Shown here one piece after another: positions 1 to 8,542 of a stretch of DNA of 64,000 nucleotides (positions within the stretch are counted from its first letter, which is position 1; each line of letters starts with the position of its first letter). The stretch spans positions 62,001-126,000 of the forward strand of contig NZ_JAKNUW010000004.1 of assembly GCF_023155805.1 (NCBI RefSeq), in the 5' to 3' direction. Made by a program: the position numbers and the translations under genes. The notes beneath the pieces are model-generated. The model was not told the origin of the DNA. It did no database searches and saw only the letters and a program-made list of their open reading frames with translations. The stretch comes from Micrococcus lacusdianchii (GTDB lineage: Bacteria > Actinomycetota > Actinomycetes > Actinomycetales > Micrococcaceae).

Positions 1-114
1 CGGGTCGGCGCGCAGTCCGGCGAGGGTCTGCCGCGCGCGGGCGATCTGGAGGTCCAGCTGCTGGAGCTCGAGCAGGCGCGCCTGCTCGGCGGGGGTCGCG
101 GTCACGGCGGTCAC
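1..114 (-). CDS. C4-type zinc-ribbon protein, N-terminal fragment (partial)
   Basis: Only the first 38 codons are present; the gene continues past the left edge. It begins MTAVTATPAEQARLLELQ and runs on as a Leu/Gln/Arg-rich helix, which matches the N-terminal coiled coil of the actinobacterial C4 zinc-ribbon family (often encoded beside Nif3). The zinc ribbon itself would lie outside the window. The GTG start at 114 overlaps the stop of the upstream Nif3 gene as GTGA, so the two are translationally coupled. The family's function is not established; a nucleic-acid role is usually assumed. Identification rests on the neighbour and the short N-terminus. Confidence 0.6.
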   Translation of the reverse strand, partial: MTAVTATPAEQARLLELQQLDLQIARARQTLAGLRADP

Positions 115-1040
115 GGGCGACCACCGCCGCCGACGAGCAGGTCCCACGGGTCGGTGACGTGTGCGGACACGACGGTGTCCACCGCGAACCCGTCCGCCTC
201 GAGGGCCTCGCGCAGGGCGTGTGCGCCGTCCGCCAGCCACAGCCACTCGCCCGCGAAGTGCGCCACGTCCACGAGGGCCGGGCGGCCGTCTGCGAGCAGC
301 GCCGTCTCGCGCGCCTCCGAGGCCGGGTGGTGGCGCAGGTCCGAGGTGACGTAGACGTCGGCGTCGGCGGCACGGACGGCGTCGAACAGCCCGTCCCCCG
401 CGCCGCCGCACACGGCCACCCGGCGCACCTCGGCGTCCAGGTCGCCGGCCACGCGGACGCCGCCCGCGGTGGCGGGCACGACGGCGGCCACCCGTTCGGC
501 GAAGCCGCGGAGGCTCACGGGGGATTCGAGCTCCCCCACGCGTCCGATACCCGTGTCGCCGTCGCCGCCGGCGGACGGGGCGAGCGGGCGCACGCCCGTC
601 ACGCCCAGGCGCCGGGCGATGGCATCGGAGACGCCTCCGACCGCTGAGTCCGCATTGGTGTGCGCGGCCACCAGCCCGATGCCGTGCTCGATGAGCGTGT
701 GCACCACGGCGCCCTTCGCCGCACCGGAGTGTCCGCCTGCGGCCACGGTGGTGGCACCGCGCAGCAGCAGGGGGTGGTGGGTGAGGAGGAGGTCCGCACC
801 GAGCTCCACGGCCTCGTCCGCCACGGCCTGGACCGGGTCCACCGCGAACAGGATTCGGCGCACGGGCGCGTCCGGGCGTCCGACCACGGGCCCGACGGCG
901 TCCCAGGACTCCGCAAGCGAGGCGGGCCACAGGCGCTCGATGACGGCCGTCACCTGGGCGAGCGTGGGCGGGTCCGAGCGGTTCTCCGAGACGGAGCCTC
1001 CGCCCGGCGGGGAGTGGTCCGGGACGGTCATGGGCACCAT
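111..1040 (-). CDS. Nif3-like dinuclear metal center hexameric protein
   Basis: About 309 residues. After a short Pro-rich start, the segment AVIERLWPASLAESWDAVGP and the metal-ligand motif LLTHHPLLLRG identify the Nif3/YbgI family, which forms toroidal hexamers with a two-metal site. GTP cyclohydrolase I type 2-like activity has been proposed, but the physiological role is unsettled. The C-terminal part (VYVTSDLRHHPASEA, then VDVAHFAGEW) supplies the second set of ligands. Several in-frame ATGs (1043, 1040, 1031) follow a GAGGGG ribosome-binding site; 1040 gives the best spacing. Much longer upstream frames are artefacts of high GC. It is divergent from msrA and coupled to the zinc-ribbon gene. 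Confidence 0.85.
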   Translation of the reverse strand: MVPMTVPDHSPPGGGSVSENRSDPPTLAQVTAVIERLWPASLAESWDAVGPVVGRPDAPVRRILFAVDPVQAVADEAVELGADLLLTHHPLLLRGATTVAAGGHSGAAKGAVVHTLIEHGIGLVAAHTNADSAVGGVSDAIARRLGVTGVRPLAPSAGGDGDTGIGRVGELESPVSLRGFAERVAAVVPATAGGVRVAGDLDAEVRRVAVCGGAGDGLFDAVRAADADVYVTSDLRHHPASEARETALLADGRPALVDVAHFAGEWLWLADGAHALREALEADGFAVDTVVSAHVTDPWDLLVGGGGRP

Positions 1041-1124
1041 CATGCACCCCCCTCGGCCGCCGCACAGCACCGAAACGCCTCCTCGTGCGGGAATGGATCC
1101 GGGGCGGCCGTTGCTGTGTCCCCC

Positions 1125-1703
1125 ATGACCCAAGCCCCGGCCCCCGACGCAACCGCTGCCCCGCCCGCCGACGTCCGTGAGCTCACCCTGGCCGGCGGCT
1201 GCTTCTGGTGCCTGGACGCCGTCTACCGGAGGGTCCGCGGCGTGCTGGGCGTCGAGTCCGGGTACACCGGCGGGCGGACCGCCGCGCCGGACTACGAATC
1301 GGTGTGCACCGGCACCACGGGCCACGCCGAGGCCGTGCGCGTGCGGTTCGACGCCGCCGTCGTGCCCGCCGAGGTGATCATGGACCTGTTCTTCACGGGC
1401 CATGACCCCACCTCCCTGAACCGCCAGGGCGCGGACGTGGGCACGCAGTACCGCTCGGCCGTGTTCGCCCGGGACGAGGCCGAGGCGGAGTTCTTCCGCG
1501 CGCAGATCGCGCGGGCGCAGGAGCTCTTCGACCGGCCGATCGTCACCACCGTGGAGCCGGCCGGCGCATGGTACCCGGCTGAGCCCGTGCATCAGGACTT
1601 CTACGCGCGGCAGCCGTTCAACGGCTACTGCCGTGTGGTGATCGACCCGAAGCTGGCCCGGGTGCGCCAACGCTACGCCGCGTGGCTCTCGCCCGACGCC
1701 TGA
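1125..1703 (+). CDS. msrA: Peptide-methionine (S)-S-oxide reductase MsrA
   Basis: A protein of 192 residues that reduces methionine-S-sulfoxide in proteins and free methionine, as cytosolic oxidative-stress repair. The active-site motif GGCFWC places the catalytic Cys at residue 26, followed by the family blocks GVLGVESGYTGG, TGHAEAVRVRFD and the YRSAVF region. The C-terminus ends YAAWLSPDA without an obvious extra recycling-Cys extension. The start is the ATG directly ahead of MTQAPAPDATAAPP, with no strong Shine-Dalgarno sequence. It is transcribed away from the Nif3 gene and followed by cysK. Confidence 0.93.
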   Translation: MTQAPAPDATAAPPADVRELTLAGGCFWCLDAVYRRVRGVLGVESGYTGGRTAAPDYESVCTGTTGHAEAVRVRFDAAVVPAEVIMDLFFTGHDPTSLNRQGADVGTQYRSAVFARDEAEAEFFRAQIARAQELFDRPIVTTVEPAGAWYPAEPVHQDFYARQPFNGYCRVVIDPKLARVRQRYAAWLSPDA

Positions 1704-1768
1704 CCCGCCGACCTCGCTAGCCTGACCGGACCACTTCCATCCCCCTCGAGCCCCCAGGAGGCAGCCCC

Positions 1769-2704
1769 ATGGCAAAGATCCTCGATGACATCACCCAGGC
1801 CGTCGGGCGGACCCCGCTGGTCCGCCTGAACTCCCTCACCAAGGACCTGCCCGGCGACGTCGCCGTCAAGGTGGAGTTCTACAACCCGGCCAACTCGGTC
1901 AAGGACCGGATCGGCGTCGCCATCGTGGACGCCGCGGAGCGGTCCGGGAAGCTCGCCCCCGGCGGCACCATCGTGGAGGGCACCTCCGGCAACACCGGCA
2001 TCGCGCTCGCCATGGTCGGCGCCGCGCGCGGCTACAAGGTGGTCCTGACCATGCCGGAGACCATGTCCGCCGAGCGCCGCGTGATGCTGCGCGCCTACGG
2101 CGCGGAGATCGTGCTGACCCCCGGCGCCGACGGCATGCGCGGCGCCCTCGAGCGCGCCCAGCAGATCGTGGCCGAGACCCCCAACTCCATCTGGGCCCAG
2201 CAGTTCGCCAACGAGGCCAACGTGCAGGCCCACTACACCACCACGGGCCCCGAGATCTGGGACGCCTCGGACGGCGCGGTGCACACCTTCGTGGCCGGCG
2301 TGGGCACCGGCGGCACCATCACCGGCGCCGGACGCTACCTCCGGGAGCAGAACCCGGACGTCCGCCTGGTGGCGGTGGAGCCGGCGGACTCCCCGATCCT
2401 CTCCGGCGGCCAGGCCGGCCCCCACAAGATCCAGGGCATCGGCGCGAACTTCGTGCCCGAGCTCCTCGACACGGAGATCTACGACGAGGTCTACGCGGCC
2501 TCCCTCGAGGAGTCGCTGTCCACTGCCCGCGCCCTCGGGGCGCAGGAGGGGATCCTGGGCGGCATCTCCACCGGTGCGATCGTCTCGGCGGCGCTCCAGG
2601 AGGCCGCCAAGCCGGAGAACGAGGGCAAGCTGATCGTCGCGGTGGTCTGCGACTTCGGCGAGCGCTACATCTCCACCGCCCTGTTCGAGGACATCCGCGG
2701 CTGA
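1769..2704 (+). CDS. cysK: Cysteine synthase A (O-acetylserine sulfhydrylase)
   Basis: A PLP enzyme of 311 residues that makes L-cysteine from O-acetylserine and sulfide. The PLP lysine is Lys45 in [11 protein letters not shown]; the phosphate/substrate loop GTSGNTG and the glycine-rich [12 protein letters not shown] follow in order. Length matches the family. An AGGAGG ribosome-binding site lies seven bases before the ATG. The sequence GCTAGCCT, about 50 bases upstream, looks like a -10 element. The enzyme partners CysE, encoded next, whose C-terminal tail normally docks into the CysK active site to form the cysteine synthase complex. Confidence 0.96.
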   Translation: MAKILDDITQAVGRTPLVRLNSLTKDLPGDVAVKVEFYNPANSVKDRIGVAIVDAAERSGKLAPGGTIVEGTSGNTGIALAMVGAARGYKVVLTMPETMSAERRVMLRAYGAEIVLTPGADGMRGALERAQQIVAETPNSIWAQQFANEANVQAHYTTTGPEIWDASDGAVHTFVAGVGTGGTITGAGRYLREQNPDVRLVAVEPADSPILSGGQAGPHKIQGIGANFVPELLDTEIYDEVYAASLEESLSTARALGAQEGILGGISTGAIVSAALQEAAKPENEGKLIVAVVCDFGERYISTALFEDIRG

Positions 2705-2726
2705 CGCCACCACCGACGCACCACGA

Positions 2727-2761
2727 CGGCGGCGCGCGCCCGGTCCGGGCGTGCGCCGCCG
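2727..2761 (+). terminator. Stem-loop between cysK and cysE
   Basis: A 15-bp stem (2727-2741 with 2747-2761, one G-U pair) encloses a 5-base loop. There is no U tract. It ends 23 bases before the cysE start, so it may attenuate read-through from cysK into cysE or protect the cysK 3' end. Confidence 0.5.
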
Positions 2762-2784
2762 CCACGATCGAAAGGCACGACCCC

Positions 2785-3372
2785 GTGGGCCTGCTCTCCC
2801 GCATGAAGGAAGACATCGACGCCGTCCGCAGCCACGACCCGGCCGCCCGCGGGGACGTGGAGGTGGCGCTGGCCTACTCGGGCCTGCACGCCCTGTGGGC
2901 CCACCGCGTGGCACACCGGATGTGGCAGGTGGAACGCCTGCGGACCCCGGCCCGTCTGCTCTCCCAGGCCGCCCGCGCGGCCACGGGGATCGAGATCCAC
3001 CCCGGCGCCACCATCGGCCGCCGCCTGTTCATCGACCACGGCATGGGCGTGGTGATCGGCGAGACCGCGGAGATCGGCGACGACGTCATGCTGTACCACG
3101 GCGTGACCCTCGGCGGCCGGTCCCTGGCCCGCACCAAGCGCCACCCCACCCTGCGCGACGGCGTGGTGGTCGGCGCCGGGGCCAAGATCCTCGGCCCCGT
3201 GGAGATCGGCGAGGGGACCGCGGTGGGCGCCAACGCCGTCGTCGTGAAGGACACCCCGGCGGGCTCCATCGCCACCGGCGTGCCGGCCACCTACCGCCTG
3301 CGCAAGGGACCCGCCGAGGACAAGCCGCTGGTGGACCCCGCCGAGTACGTCGACCCGGCGATGTGGATCTGA
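2785..3372 (+). CDS. cysE: Serine O-acetyltransferase (short EpsC-type)
   Basis: A protein of 195 residues. It transfers acetyl from acetyl-CoA to L-serine, giving O-acetylserine for CysK. The N-terminal helical part is short, as in the Gram-positive EpsC form. The left-handed beta-helix follows, with hexapeptide repeats and the catalytic signature [17 protein letters not shown], then [12 protein letters not shown]. The start is GTG, preceded by AAAGG. The C-terminus ends DPAMWI; a terminal Ile is the residue that inserts into CysK in the cysteine synthase complex. It is convergent with gnd, from which it is separated by 29 bases. Confidence 0.94.
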   Translation: MGLLSRMKEDIDAVRSHDPAARGDVEVALAYSGLHALWAHRVAHRMWQVERLRTPARLLSQAARAATGIEIHPGATIGRRLFIDHGMGVVIGETAEIGDDVMLYHGVTLGGRSLARTKRHPTLRDGVVVGAGAKILGPVEIGEGTAVGANAVVVKDTPAGSIATGVPATYRLRKGPAEDKPLVDPAEYVDPAMWI

Positions 3373-3401
3373 GCGGCCGGGAGTCCTGACGGGCCCCGGC
3401 G

Positions 3402-4991
3402 TCAGCGGGCGGTCTCCTCCGTCGGGTCGCCCTCGGCCGGCTGCGGCATGACGACGGGCGCGCTGTCGCCGTCCACCTCGGTGCGATCTCCGGACCACAG
3501 TGTGTGGAACGAGCCGTCCCGGTCCGTGCGCCGGTAGGTGTGGGCGCCGAAGAAGTCGCGCTGCCCCTGGATGAGGGCGGCGGGCAGGCGGCCGGCGCGC
3601 AGGCCGTCGTAGTAGGCCAGGGCGGAGGAGAACACCGGCACGGGCACGCCCGCGGCCACGGCGGTGGCCACCACGCGGCGCCAGGCCGGCAGGGCCTCGG
3701 CGATCGCCTGGGTGAACTCGGGCGCGAAGAGCAGGTTCGACGGCTGCCCCTCGGCACGGGCGCCCGGCTCCGGGTGCCGGTCGGTGTCCCGCCCGCCGAA
3801 CGCGCGCATGATGACGTCCAGCAGGTCCGCACGGATGATGCAGCCGTCCCGCCACAGGGAGGCGATGGTGCCCAGGTCCAGGGACCAGCCGTACTCCTGC
3901 GCGGCCGCGGTGAGCATGTCGAGGCCCTGCGCGTAGGCCACCAGCTTGGAGGCGAACAGGGCCTGGCGCACGTCCTCGACGAACGCGTCGCGGCCCTGGG
4001 CGTCCACCGCGGGGGCGTCCGCCACGCCCGCGGCCAGGGTGCGGCGGGCCTCTTCGCGCACCGCGGTCTGGGAGGAGAGCGAGCGCGCAAACACGGACTC
4101 GGCGATCGCGGCCACGGGTGCGCCGACGTCGAGGCCGGAGACCGCGGTCCAGCGGCCGGTGCCCTTCTGCCCGGCCTCGTCCACGATCACGTCCACGAGC
4201 GGCCTGCCGGTGGCGGCGTCCACCTGCTGGAGGACCTCGGCGGTGATCTCGATGAGGTACGAGGCCAGGTCCGTCTGGTTCCACGCGGAGAACACCTCGG
4301 CTTGCTCGGCGGGCTCGATCGCGGCGACGCGGCGCAGCAGGTCGTAGGCCTCGCCGATGACCTGCATGTCGGCGTACTCGATGCCGTTGTGGACCATCTT
4401 CACGTAGTGCCCGGCGCCGTCCGTGCCGATCCACGCGCAGCACGGCTCGCCGTCGTACGTCGCCGCGATCGACTCGAGCAGCGGGCCGAGGGCCTCGTAG
4501 GACTCCTTCGGTCCGCCGGGCATGATGGCCGGGCCGTTCAGGGCGCCCTCCTCGCCGCCGGAGACGCCGACGCCCACGAAGTGCAGGCCCTGCTCCGCGA
4601 GCGCGGCCTCGCGGCGGCGGGTGTCCTCGTAGTGCGAGTTGCCGGCGTCGATCACGATGTCCCCGGGCTCGAGCAGCGGCACGAGCTGATCGATCACGCC
4701 GTCCACGGGGGCGCCGGCCTTGACCATGATCAGCACGCGGCGGGGCACCGCCAGGGAAGCCACGAGCTCCTGGAGGGTCTCCGTGGCGATGAATGCGCCC
4801 TCGTGGCCGTGCTCGGCCATGAGGGCGTCCGTCTTGGCACGACTGCGGTTGTGCAGGGCCACGGTGTGGCCGCGGCGGGCGAAGTTCCGGGCGAGGTTGG
4901 CGCCCATGACGGCCAGGCCGGTGACGCCGATGTCGGCGGTCCCGGGGGCGGGGGCGGCAGGGGCGGGGGCGGCAGGGGTGGTGGCGGTCAT
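3402..4991 (-). CDS. gnd: 6-phosphogluconate dehydrogenase, decarboxylating
   Basis: A protein of 529 residues in the oxidative pentose phosphate pathway; it converts 6-phosphogluconate to ribulose 5-phosphate, CO2 and NADPH. The NADP fold is visible in GLAVMGANLARNFARRG, the substrate loop in GVSGGEEGALNGPAIMPGG, and the catalytic Lys region in KMVHNGIEYADMQ. The protein is about 40-50 residues longer than typical enzymes: it has an Ala/Pro-rich N-terminal tail of about 18 residues and an acidic C-terminal tail ending EGDPTEETAR. The ATG at 4991 is chosen because GAGGAG lies just upstream. It follows ppk2 on the same strand. Confidence 0.95.
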   Translation of the reverse strand: MTATTPAAPAPAAPAPGTADIGVTGLAVMGANLARNFARRGHTVALHNRSRAKTDALMAEHGHEGAFIATETLQELVASLAVPRRVLIMVKAGAPVDGVIDQLVPLLEPGDIVIDAGNSHYEDTRRREAALAEQGLHFVGVGVSGGEEGALNGPAIMPGGPKESYEALGPLLESIAATYDGEPCCAWIGTDGAGHYVKMVHNGIEYADMQVIGEAYDLLRRVAAIEPAEQAEVFSAWNQTDLASYLIEITAEVLQQVDAATGRPLVDVIVDEAGQKGTGRWTAVSGLDVGAPVAAIAESVFARSLSSQTAVREEARRTLAAGVADAPAVDAQGRDAFVEDVRQALFASKLVAYAQGLDMLTAAAQEYGWSLDLGTIASLWRDGCIIRADLLDVIMRAFGGRDTDRHPEPGARAEGQPSNLLFAPEFTQAIAEALPAWRRVVATAVAAGVPVPVFSSALAYYDGLRAGRLPAALIQGQRDFFGAHTYRRTDRDGSFHTLWSGDRTEVDGDSAPVVMPQPAEGDPTEETAR

Positions 4992-5047
4992 GGCGTAGGT
5001 CTCCTCACGCGGCGGGCCGGGGTCGGATCCCACCCTAGCCGGGCGGG

Positions 5048-5962
5048 TCAGTCGCCGACGGCCTCGCGCCCCCGCTGGACGATCTTCGGGTCCGGGGTCC
5101 CGACGACGTCGTGGTCCTTGCCCTCGTACTCGAAGCGGGAGAGGAAGTAGCGCATGGCGTTCAGGCGGGCGCGCTTCTTGTCATTGGACTTGATGGACAC
5201 CCACGGGGCGTGGTCCGTGTCCGTGTGCATGAACATCGCCTCCTTGGCGTCCGTGTACGCCTCCCAGCGGTCCAGGGACTCGAGGTCCATCGGGGAGAGC
5301 TTCCACTGGCGGACCGGGTCGATCTGGCGGATCGCGAAGCGGGTGCGCTGCTCGGTCTGGGTGACGGAGAACCAGAACTTGGTGAGGTGGATGCCGTCCT
5401 CCACGAGCATCTTCTCGAACATCGGCACCTGCTTCATGAACAGCTCGTACTGATGGTCCGTGGAGAAGCCCATGACCCGCTCCACGCCCGAGCGGTTGTA
5501 CCAGGAGCGGTCGAACAGGACGATCTCGCCCGCCGTGGGGAAGTGCTGGATGTAGCGCTGGAAGTACCACTGGCCCAGCTCGCGCTCGGTGGGCTTGCTG
5601 AGGGCCACCGTGCGCGCGGTGCGGGGGTTCAGGTGCTCGGTGAAGCGCTTGATGGTCCCGCCCTTGCCGGCGGCGTCCCGACCCTCGAACACGATGATGT
5701 GACGCTGGCCGGTGTCCTCGCCCCAGTACTGCAGCTTCAGCAGCTCGATCTGCAGCCGGTACTTCTCCAGCTCGTACTCCTCGCGCGTCATGCGCTCCTC
5801 GTACGGGTAGTCCTCCTTCCACGTCTCCACCGCCCGGCCCTGGGGGTCGATGAGGTCCGGGTCGTTGGTGTGGCCGTCCGACACGGTGTAGCCGCCGTCG
5901 CGCAGCTTGTCGATGAACTCGCGGAGGTTCTCGCGGGGGGCGTCGGGCTGCAGCAGCTCCAT
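5048..5962 (-). CDS. ppk2: Polyphosphate kinase 2 (PPK2)
   Basis: A protein of 304 residues. PPK2 enzymes phosphorylate nucleoside diphosphates (or monophosphates) with polyphosphate. Walker A is FEGRDAAGKGGTIKRF and the lid/Walker B region is DRSWYNRSGVERVMGF, followed by KFWFSVTQTEQRTRF. The single-domain length and motifs suit class I, but class assignment from motifs alone is tentative. The ATG at 5962 follows AAGGAG at good spacing. Its stop is 57 bases upstream of the gnd start, so co-transcription with gnd is plausible. Confidence 0.9.
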   Translation of the reverse strand: MELLQPDAPRENLREFIDKLRDGGYTVSDGHTNDPDLIDPQGRAVETWKEDYPYEERMTREEYELEKYRLQIELLKLQYWGEDTGQRHIIVFEGRDAAGKGGTIKRFTEHLNPRTARTVALSKPTERELGQWYFQRYIQHFPTAGEIVLFDRSWYNRSGVERVMGFSTDHQYELFMKQVPMFEKMLVEDGIHLTKFWFSVTQTEQRTRFAIRQIDPVRQWKLSPMDLESLDRWEAYTDAKEAMFMHTDTDHAPWVSIKSNDKKRARLNAMRYFLSRFEYEGKDHDVVGTPDPKIVQRGREAVGD

Positions 5963-6107
5963 GGGGACTCCTTCGTGGGCGGGGCGAGCGTCCCGCCAGC
6001 GCGCGGGCGGGCGTGGGCGGGGAACGGGGATCCCGTCCATTATGGGCCGGTCCGTCGGTGGGGCGACCGGCCCGGCACCCCGCCCGGGTGAACTCGCCGT
6101 GAACCCT

Positions 6108-6125
6108 GGGTGGCTGCTGCCACCC
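6108..6125 (-). terminator. Short stem-loop after the 6130-6630 gene
   Basis: A perfect 7-bp stem (6108-6114 with 6119-6125) and TGCT loop sit just downstream of the stop of the minus-strand gene. It lacks a U tract. Confidence 0.35.
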
Positions 6126-6129
6126 CTGC

Positions 6130-6630
6130 TCAGGGTCGCGCGGCCCCCACGAGTGCGTCCACGGCGGCGACGGCGGCGCGCGCCGCGGCCACGTCCACGA
6201 ACTGGGCCACGGCGTCCCGGTGCCGTGGGTGGCCGGGCAGCTTGAGTCCCACCGAGGCGCCGTCCATGGCCGGCAGCACCCACAGGCGCGCCTCCGGGTC
6301 CACGTCCCGCTGGGCGATGACGTCCTCCTCCTCGGGCTCGCGGTCGTAGCCGGCCCACTCCACGCCCGGACGCTCGGTGTCCGCGCCGTCCAGGACGTCC
6401 GCTCCGCCCATGCGTAGGTACGTGCGCGCCTGGAGGAGGCGATCGAGGGTACGCGCCGCCGTCCGCCCGGCGAGCTCGTCCTCGAACAGGGCCAGCACCC
6501 GCCAGCCGTCCCCGTCCTGCAGGAACAGCATCGTCTGCCCGGCCTCACCCCCGGTGATGACGGCGAGGTGCCGCGGGGCGGCGTCGACGTCGGCGGGCAG
6601 CTTCCAGAAGCCGTGGGGCGTGGCGGACAT
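6130..6630 (-). CDS. Conserved small soluble protein of unknown function
   Basis: A protein of 166 residues with no signal peptide or membrane segment. It begins MSATPHGFWKLPADVDAAPR and has a mixed alpha/beta composition, with strands such as HLAVITGG, TMLFLQDGDGWRVLALFED and RLWVLPAMDG. No catalytic motif is recognised. Amino-acid usage and the strong third-position GC bias are those of a real gene. The ATG follows an AGGGTGGGG stretch. It stands alone between ppk2 and a DUF2231-like gene on the same strand. Confidence 0.6.
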   Translation of the reverse strand: MSATPHGFWKLPADVDAAPRHLAVITGGEAGQTMLFLQDGDGWRVLALFEDELAGRTAARTLDRLLQARTYLRMGGADVLDGADTERPGVEWAGYDREPEEEDVIAQRDVDPEARLWVLPAMDGASVGLKLPGHPRHRDAVAQFVDVAAARAAVAAVDALVGAARP

Positions 6631-6677
6631 GCCCCCACCCTACTGGGGCCCGGACGGGGCCGTCGTCGGCCTCCGCG

Positions 6678-7304
6678 TCAGGAGGCGAGCCGGTCCTGCG
6701 GCGTGGGGGCGCCGTGCCGCGCGCCGAACGACGGGTCGTGCGTGCCGACCTTCCGGGCGGCGGCGAGGTGGCCGCCGAGGAAGCCGGCCCCGCCGGTCAC
6801 GCCCATGGCTCCCAGGCCCAGGAGGACGCCGAGACGATGCCGGCCCGTGACGCGGGCCGCGAGCGAGGCGGTCTGGAGGGTGACGCCGATGCCGTTCGCG
6901 GCGGCGTGCACCACGCCCACGCGCCGCTCGGGACGGCCGGAGGCCGCGTACTCCGCCCACCCGGTGAGGGCGGCGGGGACGGCGGAGGCGACGCCCAGGC
7001 CCGTGAGCAGAGTGGCGCTGCCGCGGGCGTCGTCGCCGCCGAGCAGGTCCAGGGCCGTGGCGCTCATCCAGGTGCCCATGGGCACCTCGATCACGAGCGG
7101 GTGCAGCGCGTGGCCCAGCCACGCGCCCTGCAGTGCGGCACGCCGCACGGGACCGGCCACGAGGGCGGAGGAGAACGCGTCGCCCGCCGCGACGGCGGGG
7201 TCCAGCACGCGGGCGCCCTCCAGGGCCTGCATCGCCCGGGAGAGGGGATTCCGGGTGCGGGCGGCGGTACGGGAGTCGAGACGACGGCGGCGGGGTGCGC
7301 GCAT
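6678..7304 (-). CDS. DUF2231-like integral membrane protein
   Basis: A protein of 208 residues. A basic N-terminus (MRAPRRRRLDSR) leads to LGHALHPLVIEVPMGTWMSA, the HP..V.IP.G type signature of DUF2231 membrane proteins. Three or four hydrophobic segments follow (LLTGLGVASAVPAALTG; LGVLLGLGAMGVTGGAG). The C-terminal tail, KVGTHDPSFGARHG, is soluble. Homologues often sit beside Rieske or redox genes, but no such neighbour is present here. The ATG at 7304 has GGAGGAACC just upstream. It is divergent from the LysM gene. Function is unknown. Confidence 0.7.
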   Translation of the reverse strand: MRAPRRRRLDSRTAARTRNPLSRAMQALEGARVLDPAVAAGDAFSSALVAGPVRRAALQGAWLGHALHPLVIEVPMGTWMSATALDLLGGDDARGSATLLTGLGVASAVPAALTGWAEYAASGRPERRVGVVHAAANGIGVTLQTASLAARVTGRHRLGVLLGLGAMGVTGGAGFLGGHLAAARKVGTHDPSFGARHGAPTPQDRLAS

Positions 7305-7385
7305 GGTTCCTCCGAGTCAGGGCGGATAGCGACCCGACGGCGGCGGGCCTGGGGTCCAGAGTAGCGGCGGTCCGCACCGGCGCGG

Positions 7386-7391
7386 CATGCT
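7386..7391 (+). promoter_or_regulatory. -10 element (CATGCT), leaderless start
   Basis: CATGCT lies six bases before the ATG of the LysM gene, which has no Shine-Dalgarno sequence. This spacing predicts transcription starting at the ATG, a leaderless mRNA as is common in actinobacteria. The same CATGCTGGCCGG string precedes the ATG at 34799. Confidence 0.5.
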
Positions 7392-7397
7392 GGCCGG

Positions 7398-8132
7398 ATG
7401 GGACTGCTGCGCCGACCGCTGACCGGCTCCGACGACGAGGGCGGGTGCCGGGACGTGCTGTCCGGCAGGCTGCACAACGCGCCGGCGATCGCGGCGTCGT
7501 CGCGCCGAGCGGGCGTCCCGCTCTCGGTCGCCGCGGCGTTGGCGGAGGTGGAGTCGGGCGGTCGCAACGTGTTCGGCAACGACCGCGGCGGGGTGTTCTC
7601 GCGCCCCGGACGCCCCGACGTCCCGGTGACGCCCGAGCGCGTGGCCGAGCTGCGGCGTCGGGTGGCGGCCGGGGAGACCTCGAACGGGATCGGCCCCGCG
7701 CAGATCACCTGGCCGCCGTTCTTCGACCGGGCGGACGCGGCGGGCCTGGACCTGGCCGACCCGGAGGACAACCTCACCCTGGGCCTGACGATCCTGGCCG
7801 AGCACGCCCGCGGCGACCTCTCCCCCGCCGGCCTCGAACGGGCGGGCACCCTCTACAACGCCGGGACCCTCGCCGGCGGGGTCACCGACTACGGTCGGCG
7901 GCTGGCCCGCGCGGCGGCCGCCTGGGAGGAGCGGCTGTCCGCAGGGCTGCCGGACCGCGCCGCCGGCGGCGCGACGGCGGAGGGCGCCGCGGAGGTGCAC
8001 GTCGTCCGGGCCGGGGAGACGCTGTGGGGCATCGCGCGCGACCGGGGCACGGACGTGGCCACGCTGCGGCGGCTCAATCCCGGGATCGTGCCGGAACGGA
8101 TGGCCGTGGGCACGCCGGTGCGCCTGCCCTGA
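7398..8132 (+). CDS. LysM-containing lysozyme-like / transglycosylase protein
   Basis: A protein of 244 residues. Residues about 30-185 resemble a lytic transglycosylase fold: AAALAEVESGGRNVFGN carries the likely catalytic Glu, followed by NGIGPAQITWPPFF and GTLYNAGTLAGGVTDYGRR. Residues about 198-244 form one LysM domain (HVVRAGETLWGIARDRG, RRLNPGIVPERM). The protein should bind and cleave peptidoglycan. No N-terminal signal peptide is visible (MGLLRRPLTGSDDEGG), which is odd for a cell-wall enzyme and resembles phage endolysins or non-classically exported enzymes. Expression is probably leaderless. Confidence 0.75.
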   Translation: MGLLRRPLTGSDDEGGCRDVLSGRLHNAPAIAASSRRAGVPLSVAAALAEVESGGRNVFGNDRGGVFSRPGRPDVPVTPERVAELRRRVAAGETSNGIGPAQITWPPFFDRADAAGLDLADPEDNLTLGLTILAEHARGDLSPAGLERAGTLYNAGTLAGGVTDYGRRLARAAAAWEERLSAGLPDRAAGGATAEGAAEVHVVRAGETLWGIARDRGTDVATLRRLNPGIVPERMAVGTPVRLP

Positions 8133-8185
8133 CCACCGGCCCGGAGGCACGGGGCCGGCCGGCGTCGGGGCGCCAGGGCGGGCCG

Positions 8186-8542
8186 TCAGAGCACGAGGTT
8201 GACCAGCAGGACGTACGCCAGGGTGCCCGCGCCGATGGAGAGCAGGGTCCGCCGGCTGCCCAACACGTGCACGAGGACCGTGAGGGCGGTGGCGACCAGC
8301 GCGCAGGCCACCCGCGGCCCGTCCACGGACGCTCCGGGGGACAGCGCGGCGGCCTCCAGGAGCATCACGATCGCGAGGATCGCGAGCACGCCCGCCGGCA
8401 TCCAGACGGCCAGCCGGGCGGCGAGGGCGGACTCCCGCAGCGGGCGCAGCAGCGCGAAGGGGGCCGCGCGCAGGGTGAACGTCACCGCGCCCGCCACGAC
8501 GGCCGCAGCCACCACGTGTCCGGGGTCCACGGGGGCGGTCAT
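8186..8542 (-). CDS. azlD: AzlD-type branched-chain amino acid exporter subunit
   Basis: A protein of 118 residues with four predicted membrane helices (VVAAAVVAGAVTFTLRAAPF; LAVWMPAGVLAILAIVMLLEAA; ACALVATALTVLVHVLG; IGAGTLAYVLLVNLVL). Size, topology and the Arg in TFTLRAAPF fit AzlD, the small partner of AzlC in branched-chain amino acid efflux. Its ATG overlaps the azlC stop as ATGA, so the subunits are translationally coupled. It is convergent with the LysM gene. Confidence 0.85.
   Translation of the reverse strand: MTAPVDPGHVVAAAVVAGAVTFTLRAAPFALLRPLRESALAARLAVWMPAGVLAILAIVMLLEAAALSPGASVDGPRVACALVATALTVLVHVLGSRRTLLSIGAGTLAYVLLVNLVL

Noticed and set aside
660-1124. Extension of msrA upstream to give 347 residues
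   Set aside because: The extra N-terminus overlaps the Nif3 gene antisense, and MsrA homologues begin near MTQAPAPDA.
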